This document shows, piece after piece, positions 5,664 through 8,582 of a stretch of DNA of 8,582 nucleotides. Both the position numbers and the translations under genes were made by a program. The DNA is taken from assembly GCA_027064085.1 (NCBI GenBank), contig JAMOQH010000119.1, positions 1 through 8,582 of the forward strand, given 5' to 3'. Numbering within the stretch: position 1 is the stretch's first letter; every line of letters starts with the position of its first letter. Below the pieces are notes generated by a model. It searched no databases, was not told the origin of the DNA, and saw only the letters and a list, made by a program, of their open reading frames with translations. Source of the stretch: a bacterium. Its GTDB lineage: Bacteria; UBP6; JAFGXH01.

Positions 5664-5671
5664 TCTTCACT
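5643..5671. terminator. Convergent stem-loop shared by two gene ends
   Basis: AGTGAAGATT (5643-5652) and AATCTTCACT (5662-5671) form a perfect 10-bp stem with a 9-nt T/A loop. It contains the stop of the exported-protein gene (5661-5663) and part of the stop of the rep gene (5670-5672), which converge here. There is no immediate T tract on either side, so it is an atypical bidirectional terminator or an mRNA-end stabiliser. Confidence 0.45.
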
Positions 5672-6701
5672 AACTAAACTTTTCACTATATTTTTTTTCT
5701 TCTATTCTAGAACAAAATAAGCTATATTTTTCACTATCAAACCAATCAAAAGTTTTTCGATTGTTGTAGCAATTGGTTAAAACTTCCATAGAAGTATGCA
5801 TGTCCAATGTTGTTTCGCCAACTTTATCATTTATAATAAGTTTTTTACCGCCAATTTTATTTATTTTATGAAAATATACCGATTTATTATCTATGAAACC
5901 AACTACTTTTTTATTAGCATATTTTGGTAAAAAAATATCTATAAAATTGAGTAAGTTTTCATTTGAAGAAAAAAATGCCATCTCTACAATATTTGAAAAT
6001 TTATTTTTAAATTTTGAATGAAATAAAATATCGGTGTAAGTGTTGCCACTCTTAAAAAGTTCATATGATATTTTTATCTCTGTTTTAGCATTAATTTCAT
6101 TTACTGCAATATCTATAACACTCCCTTGTAAGTGGGCTATTCTCTTATATTGATTGTCTTTAATTCCCATCAGTTTTTTAAAGATATCTAATTCCATTTT
6201 AGGCAAATGTATAAACTCATTATTTCGTGTCATATACCTCATTATATTCTCATAGAGCCGTATGCTATATTTAGATTTAAAATTATTTATCAGTGCAAAA
6301 TTTAAACGGCAAAAGCTATCTTTGTTATCTAAAACAAGAGATAAGAAATCACTTGCTAAAATTACTTTTACCTCTCCTTTATACCTACTAAAACCTTTCA
6401 CAAGATGTTCTAATGTATAATTTGGTTCTTTTTTATTGACAATAGCAAGTTCAGCGACTATACCCATAATCTTTATAAAATTATGTTTTAGTTGTTTATG
6501 GTTGATTGTAAAACCTAAAAACTTATTTATATCTTGATGTGTTGTTATGAGTATATTATTTTTAACTTTTTTTTCTCTAATGCAAAAGATTAAAAAATTT
6601 AATATTTTATACTCGTTCAATCCTAAATCTGGTGTATAAATTTGCACCAAGTCGTGATGCTTTGATACAGAAGATATTTTTAAAATATTATTTGTTTTCA
6701 T
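5670..6701 (-). CDS. Rep_3-family plasmid replication initiation protein
   Basis: This 343-aa protein matches iteron-binding initiators (RepB/Rep_3 type) with two winged-helix domains. Winged helix 1 covers about residues 15-135 and includes DLGLNEYKILNFLIFCIRE (25-43). Winged helix 2 begins with the signature SKYSIRLYENIMRYM (143-157), continues with MELDIFKKLMGI (169-180) and YKRIAHLQGSVIDIAVNEIN (185-204), and ends with TEIKISYELFKSG (207-219). The last ~110 residues (234-343) are an extra C-terminal part I do not recognise. The ATG is preceded by a weak AGAAG SD inside the previous gene, and the two genes overlap by 14 bp, so translation is probably coupled. Candidate iterons lie 446-508 bp upstream. 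It shows that the region derives from, or is, a plasmid replicon. Confidence 0.85.
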   Translation of the reverse strand: MKTNNILKISSVSKHHDLVQIYTPDLGLNEYKILNFLIFCIREKKVKNNILITTHQDINKFLGFTINHKQLKHNFIKIMGIVAELAIVNKKEPNYTLEHLVKGFSRYKGEVKVILASDFLSLVLDNKDSFCRLNFALINNFKSKYSIRLYENIMRYMTRNNEFIHLPKMELDIFKKLMGIKDNQYKRIAHLQGSVIDIAVNEINAKTEIKISYELFKSGNTYTDILFHSKFKNKFSNIVEMAFFSSNENLLNFIDIFLPKYANKKVVGFIDNKSVYFHKINKIGGKKLIINDKVGETTLDMHTSMEVLTNCYNNRKTFDWFDSEKYSLFCSRIEEKKYSEKFS

Positions 6702-7029
6702 TTCTTCTATCTAAAATGTGTTTCGAAACCATAATCAGGTTTTCAAATTCATTAAACATACTTCCATTTATATAACTTGTATCCATATTTAATATTTTAT
6801 AAAATAATTTCTTATGTATTTCATCAGCATTAAACATTAAACCAGCGATATCAACTTCCTTGAATGTATTACTATTATACATATTTAACAGTAAATGTCT
6901 TAACCTACTTGCTGTACTATATTCTTGGTGTAATCTCCATTTTTCTTCTTCTGTAAAATAACTATCCATTTTTTTTGCTTCTTCAAGGTATGCATCACTT
7001 TCCTCTTTACTTGTAAAAAAATTATCCAT
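6688..7029 (-). CDS. Small plasmid protein upstream of rep, unknown function
   Basis: This soluble, charged 113-aa protein (counted from the chosen start) overlaps the rep gene by 14 bp. I place the start at the ATG at 7029 because AAGGA (7039-7043) lies 9 nt before it. A longer frame from 7062 exists but has no SD, and the ATG at 7038 sits directly on the SD. The N-terminus contains an imperfect repeat with a 20-residue period: KKMDNFFTSKEE... is followed by KKMDSYFTEEEK. The rest is helical (RLRHLLLNMYNS, HKKLFYKILNM, NEFENLIMVSKHIL). Position directly before rep in the same operon suggests replication control, copy number or partition help, but no family is recognised. Confidence 0.65.
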   Translation of the reverse strand: MDNFFTSKEESDAYLEEAKKMDSYFTEEEKWRLHQEYSTASRLRHLLLNMYNSNTFKEVDIAGLMFNADEIHKKLFYKILNMDTSYINGSMFNEFENLIMVSKHILDRRNENK

Positions 7030-7062
7030 TTTTTTCATTCCTTTTTTTGATACAACTATCAT

Positions 7063-7146
7063 ATTGAATTATCAAATAAAAGGAAAATAAAAGTTTGTTT
7101 TTGAAAAAAGAATTTATAATTTTGATTAAAATTACTCTAAAAATTG
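7063..7146. other. Very AT-rich stretch, candidate unwinding region and rep promoter
   Basis: This is almost pure A/T between the start of the rep operon and the iteron-like repeats. On the minus strand, TTATAAAT (complement of 7112-7119) is a possible -10 for the rep operon, which would give a leader of about 75 nt to the start at 7029. AT-rich DNA beside iterons is typical of plasmid origins, where strands open. Both readings are inferred. Confidence 0.4.
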
Positions 7147-7209
7147 AATGTATAATTTGTGGCAAGAAATGTATAAAAATTGGCATAATTTGTATTCTAT
7201 ATGGCTATT
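7147..7209. repeat. Three 21-bp direct repeats, candidate iterons (oriV)
   Basis: Three abutting 21-bp units start at 7147, 7168 and 7189. Unit 1 and unit 2 agree at 15 of 21 positions, including AATGTATAA at the start and TGGCA at positions 14-18. Unit 3 agrees with unit 1 at 12 of 21, keeping TGTAT (positions 3-7) and TGGC (14-17). A 21-bp period (two helix turns) and the link to a Rep_3 initiator fit origin iterons. A partial half-match, ATGTATA, occurs alone at 7347-7353. Confidence 0.6.
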
Positions 7210-7215
7210 TACCTC

Positions 7216-7234
7216 TTATAAATATTGTTTATAA
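7216..7234. repeat. Inverted repeat beside the iterons
   Basis: TTATAAA (7216-7222), spacer TATTG, TTTATAA (7228-7234) is a perfect 7+7 inverted repeat. Further partial pairing of CC (7212-7213) with GG (7237-7238) extends it. In Rep_3 plasmids, initiator dimers often bind an inverted repeat related to the iterons; this one does not clearly share the iteron core, so the role is uncertain. Confidence 0.35.
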
Positions 7235-7377
7235 AGGGCTTTATGGGAGATAGTAATATACTAATCTTTATAACTATATACAAAGCATAAAAATTTCTAA
7301 ACTATTTGATACTAATTATCTTCATATTTTATTTAGATTTTTAGGGATGTATAGCTTGATTATCTTTTGAAAGAATA

Positions 7378-7401
7378 AAAAACTCTCTAAGCCGAGTTTT
7401 T
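7378..7401 (-). terminator. Rho-independent terminator of the mobilisation operon
   Basis: AAAAACTC (7378-7385) pairs perfectly with GAGTTTTT (7394-7401) around an 8-nt loop. Read on the minus strand the stem is followed by a run of six T residues, ending about 70 nt after the stop of the last minus-strand gene (7470). The plus-strand reading also ends in T5, so it may work both ways. Confidence 0.65.
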
Positions 7402-7438
7402 AAGTAAGAGGAATGTAAATTTTATCCCTCTTGTTTAA
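7400..7438 (+). repeat. Second hairpin beside the terminator
   Basis: TTAAGTAAGAGG (7400-7411) can pair with CCTCTTGTTTAA (7427-7438): twelve pairs, two of them G-U, with a 15-nt loop. The G-U pairs exist only in plus-strand RNA. The minus strand would have mismatches there, so any folding would favour a plus-strand transcript. Confidence 0.35.
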
Positions 7439-7469
7439 GTTTGTATCATAATAATTACTATGTTTTTTA

Positions 7470-7604
7470 TTATCTTCCCAATCTTGGAGGTTTAGGTGGC
7501 TCTGGTGTCAATAGTGGTGCAAATATATCTATCTTGTTTAATAATGCAAATTCTAATATATCAAATACAGCATCCAAGAAGTTAAAAAATATTGAAAAAA
7601 ACAT
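7470..7604 (-). CDS. 44-aa hydrophobic protein with a proline-rich tail
   Basis: The frame starts ATG at 7604 and ends TAA at 7470-7472. It is supported by TAATG overlap with the stop of the preceding gene and an SD-like AAGGAG about 8 nt upstream. The product begins MFFSIFFNFLDAVFDILEFALL (two adjacent blocks, residues 1-12 and 13-22), an aromatic-rich amphipathic or membrane-seeking helix. It ends with the proline-rich tail PLLTPEPPKPPRLGR (30-44). A terminator follows at 7378-7401. The function is unknown; a small membrane-associated partner of the mobilisation proteins is one possibility. A plus-strand frame across the same bases has a TTG start and Gly-rich content that mirror this gene, and is taken as its shadow. 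Confidence 0.5.
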   Translation of the reverse strand: MFFSIFFNFLDAVFDILEFALLNKIDIFAPLLTPEPPKPPRLGR

Positions 7605-7807
7605 TACTTCACTCCTTTTTTATTTGCCAATTCTTGTGCAAAATCCATAAAAACATTTACCATCATTTTTATAGCCTCTCTTTTCTCACTATTTAACCAA
7701 AAAGCTTTATCTATAAGCTCTATAACTATCCTATGTTTTAAGAATAATTTTTTTAATTTTCTCTCAATACCTTTATTTTTATTTTTCATACTAATTGCTT
7801 CATTCAT
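7604..7807 (-). CDS. 67-aa basic protein in the mobilisation operon
   Basis: This small helical protein is 67 residues long. The N-terminal third is very basic (MKNKNKGIERKLKKLFLKHR, 7-26), followed by two helices (IVIELIDKAFWL and EKREAIKMMVNVFMDFAQELANKK). It lies 15 nt after the stop of the relaxase-like gene with an SD AAAGGA (7817-7822) 9 nt before the ATG, and its TAA overlaps the ATG of the 44-aa gene. Basic accessory proteins commonly accompany relaxases, so DNA binding at the transfer origin is a reasonable guess, but no family is recognised. Confidence 0.6.
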   Translation of the reverse strand: MNEAISMKNKNKGIERKLKKLFLKHRIVIELIDKAFWLNSEKREAIKMMVNVFMDFAQELANKKGVK

Positions 7808-7822
7808 AATAATTTTTCCTTT

Positions 7823-8551
7823 TTATTTTGGTTCCAAGTTTAGGCTTGGACTATTATTATAAGAAGAAGATAATGCTTTTCGTAGTAGTTCATATTTATC
7901 TTTACTTTTATCATATAATCGTTGATTTTTTTCTAAGCGTTTTAAGTCCATTTCTTCCTTATTTTTGGCTAATTCTTCCTCTGCTCTCCTACTATAAACT
8001 TCCATCCGTTTTACAAGCTTTTGAAGTTGAATATTTAATTTTTTTTGTTCTTGGGTTTCTTCTTCCATTTTGGTTGAAATTTCTTGTTGTTTTTTTCGTT
8101 CCTCTTTAATATCTTGCTTCATTGAAGCCATAGGATTAAGTTTTTTATTTTCACGAACTTTTTTTATTACATAATCGCTTAGAGAATACCCCATTTTTAG
8201 CATATTTTGTTCAACTAATAGTTTTGTATGGTATGAGAACTTTCGCAGTCCTAATCGAAGTTTTAAGATTTTATCCACAGCTCTATATTTTTTATTATCT
8301 TCTTTTTTTATTGTTGTAAAAGTTTTAACAATAGAGGGAAGAATAATATTTATATGTGGATTGTTATCTTTATAGTGAATGGAGCTAACTACATAATCTT
8401 TTATAAATTTTATCTCTTCATTTTTAGTGAAGTTTAGTTTATAAATTTCATTAAGTTTAGATACTGTATCTTTAATCATAATGTTATGTAGTTTTGTAAT
8501 ATCTTCAAGAGATATTTTTTTATTTCCTATTATGTCAGGGATGGCTATCAT
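7823..8551 (-). CDS. Probable relaxase/mobilisation protein, possibly partial at the window edge
   Basis: The visible 242 residues contain SIHYKDNNPHINIILP (57-72), resembling the HUH metal-binding motif of Mob_Pre and MobA/MobL relaxases (H-x-D-x(3-4)-P-H-x-H). H59 and H66 are spaced as in that motif, but the third ligand is Asn (N68) instead of His. Upstream, IKDTVSKLNEIYKLNFTKNEE resembles the helix before the motif in those enzymes. A long charged coiled coil covers about 143-226, as in Mob proteins after the catalytic domain. The catalytic tyrosine normally near the N-terminus is not obvious. The frame stays open from the ATG at 8551 to the window edge (ten more codons) and this ATG lacks an SD, so the true start may lie outside. 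It heads an operon with two small genes. Confidence 0.55.
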   Translation of the reverse strand: MIAIPDIIGNKKISLEDITKLHNIMIKDTVSKLNEIYKLNFTKNEEIKFIKDYVVSSIHYKDNNPHINIILPSIVKTFTTIKKEDNKKYRAVDKILKLRLGLRKFSYHTKLLVEQNMLKMGYSLSDYVIKKVRENKKLNPMASMKQDIKEERKKQQEISTKMEEETQEQKKLNIQLQKLVKRMEVYSRRAEEELAKNKEEMDLKRLEKNQRLYDKSKDKYELLRKALSSSYNNSPSLNLEPK

Positions 8552-8560
8552 AATGGAAGT

Positions 8561-8582
8561 AGCTGGGGAACTCGGCTTGCCA
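8561..8582. other. GC-rich patch at the right edge
   Basis: Fourteen of the last 22 bases are G or C, in a window that is otherwise strongly AT-rich. It lies immediately upstream of the relaxase-like ATG, or inside the gene if the start is further out. Transfer origins commonly lie just upstream of relaxase genes, but no inverted repeat or nic site can be shown from the few bases present. Confidence 0.3.

Noticed and set aside
7030-7062. N-terminal extension of the protein upstream of rep (start at 7062 or 7038)
   Set aside because: No SD precedes 7062, and the AAGGA directly touches the ATG at 7038; the ATG at 7029 has the correct spacing.
7441-7650. Plus-strand Gly/Asn-rich frame of 69 codons
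   Set aside because: It starts at TTG and lies opposite the TAATG-coupled 44-aa gene and the end of the 67-aa gene; its Gly-rich part is the complement of the proline-rich tail.
7828-8109. Plus-strand hydrophobic frame of 93 codons
   Set aside because: It is antisense to the Lys/Glu-rich coiled coil of the relaxase-like protein; long Phe/Leu-rich shadows are expected opposite such sequence.
8271-8279. TTATCCACA, a perfect DnaA-box match
   Set aside because: It is a single copy inside a coding region (codes for part of AVDK), far from the iterons and without neighbouring boxes, so probably chance.
1-8582. CRISPR array, insertion sequence or transposase
   Set aside because: No regularly spaced identical repeats of CRISPR length, no terminal inverted repeats with target duplication, and no transposase motifs were seen.

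Overview
The window is strongly AT-rich. It carries a bacterial tRNA-Leu gene at its left edge, followed by accessory, plasmid-like DNA. The very low GC content, the Rep_3-type replication protein and the style of the small genes fit a Campylobacterota host, for example the Arcobacter group. That is an impression, not a demonstrated assignment.

Layout. (1) Positions 40-124 hold an intact tRNA-Leu(UAG) with an encoded CCA. About 400 bp of non-coding, hairpin-rich DNA follow, then a small AlpA/excisionase-like helix-turn-helix gene (530-826). (2) Positions 931-4194 form a compact restriction-modification locus. An N4-C/N6-A type DNA methyltransferase on the minus strand is divergent from a plus-strand operon of a small XRE/controller-type regulator, an MvaI/BcnI-family restriction endonuclease with its D-X4-E-X-K active site, and a complete exonuclease III-family nuclease. 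The 109-bp gap between the divergent arms holds a perfect 8+8 palindrome and a hairpin able to cover the Shine-Dalgarno of the regulator. (3) After 429 bp without a gene come an ArdA-type antirestriction protein (4624-5154) and a small exported protein (5199-5663). (4) Converging on these from the minus strand are a Rep_3-family plasmid replication initiator (5670-6701) and a 113-aa protein overlapping its start. Upstream lies an AT-rich region with three 21-bp iteron-like direct repeats (7147-7209). (5) The right end has a minus-strand mobilisation-type operon: a probable relaxase or relaxase fragment reaching toward the window edge, a 67-aa basic protein, and a 44-aa proline-tailed protein whose start overlaps the previous stop (TAATG). 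A hairpin terminator follows at about 7378-7401.

How it fits together. The best overall reading (inference) is an integrated mobilisable plasmid or integrative mobilisable element next to tRNA-Leu. It would carry its own replicon and mobilisation genes. ArdA could protect incoming DNA from host Type I restriction. The Type II system could attack competitors or phage and stabilise the element. No integrase and no second att copy lie in the window, so the element boundaries are not shown.

The most unusual part is the exonuclease III gene. It starts 3 nt after the stop of the restriction endonuclease, in the same reading frame, which suggests a three-step locus of modification, cleavage and end or nick processing.
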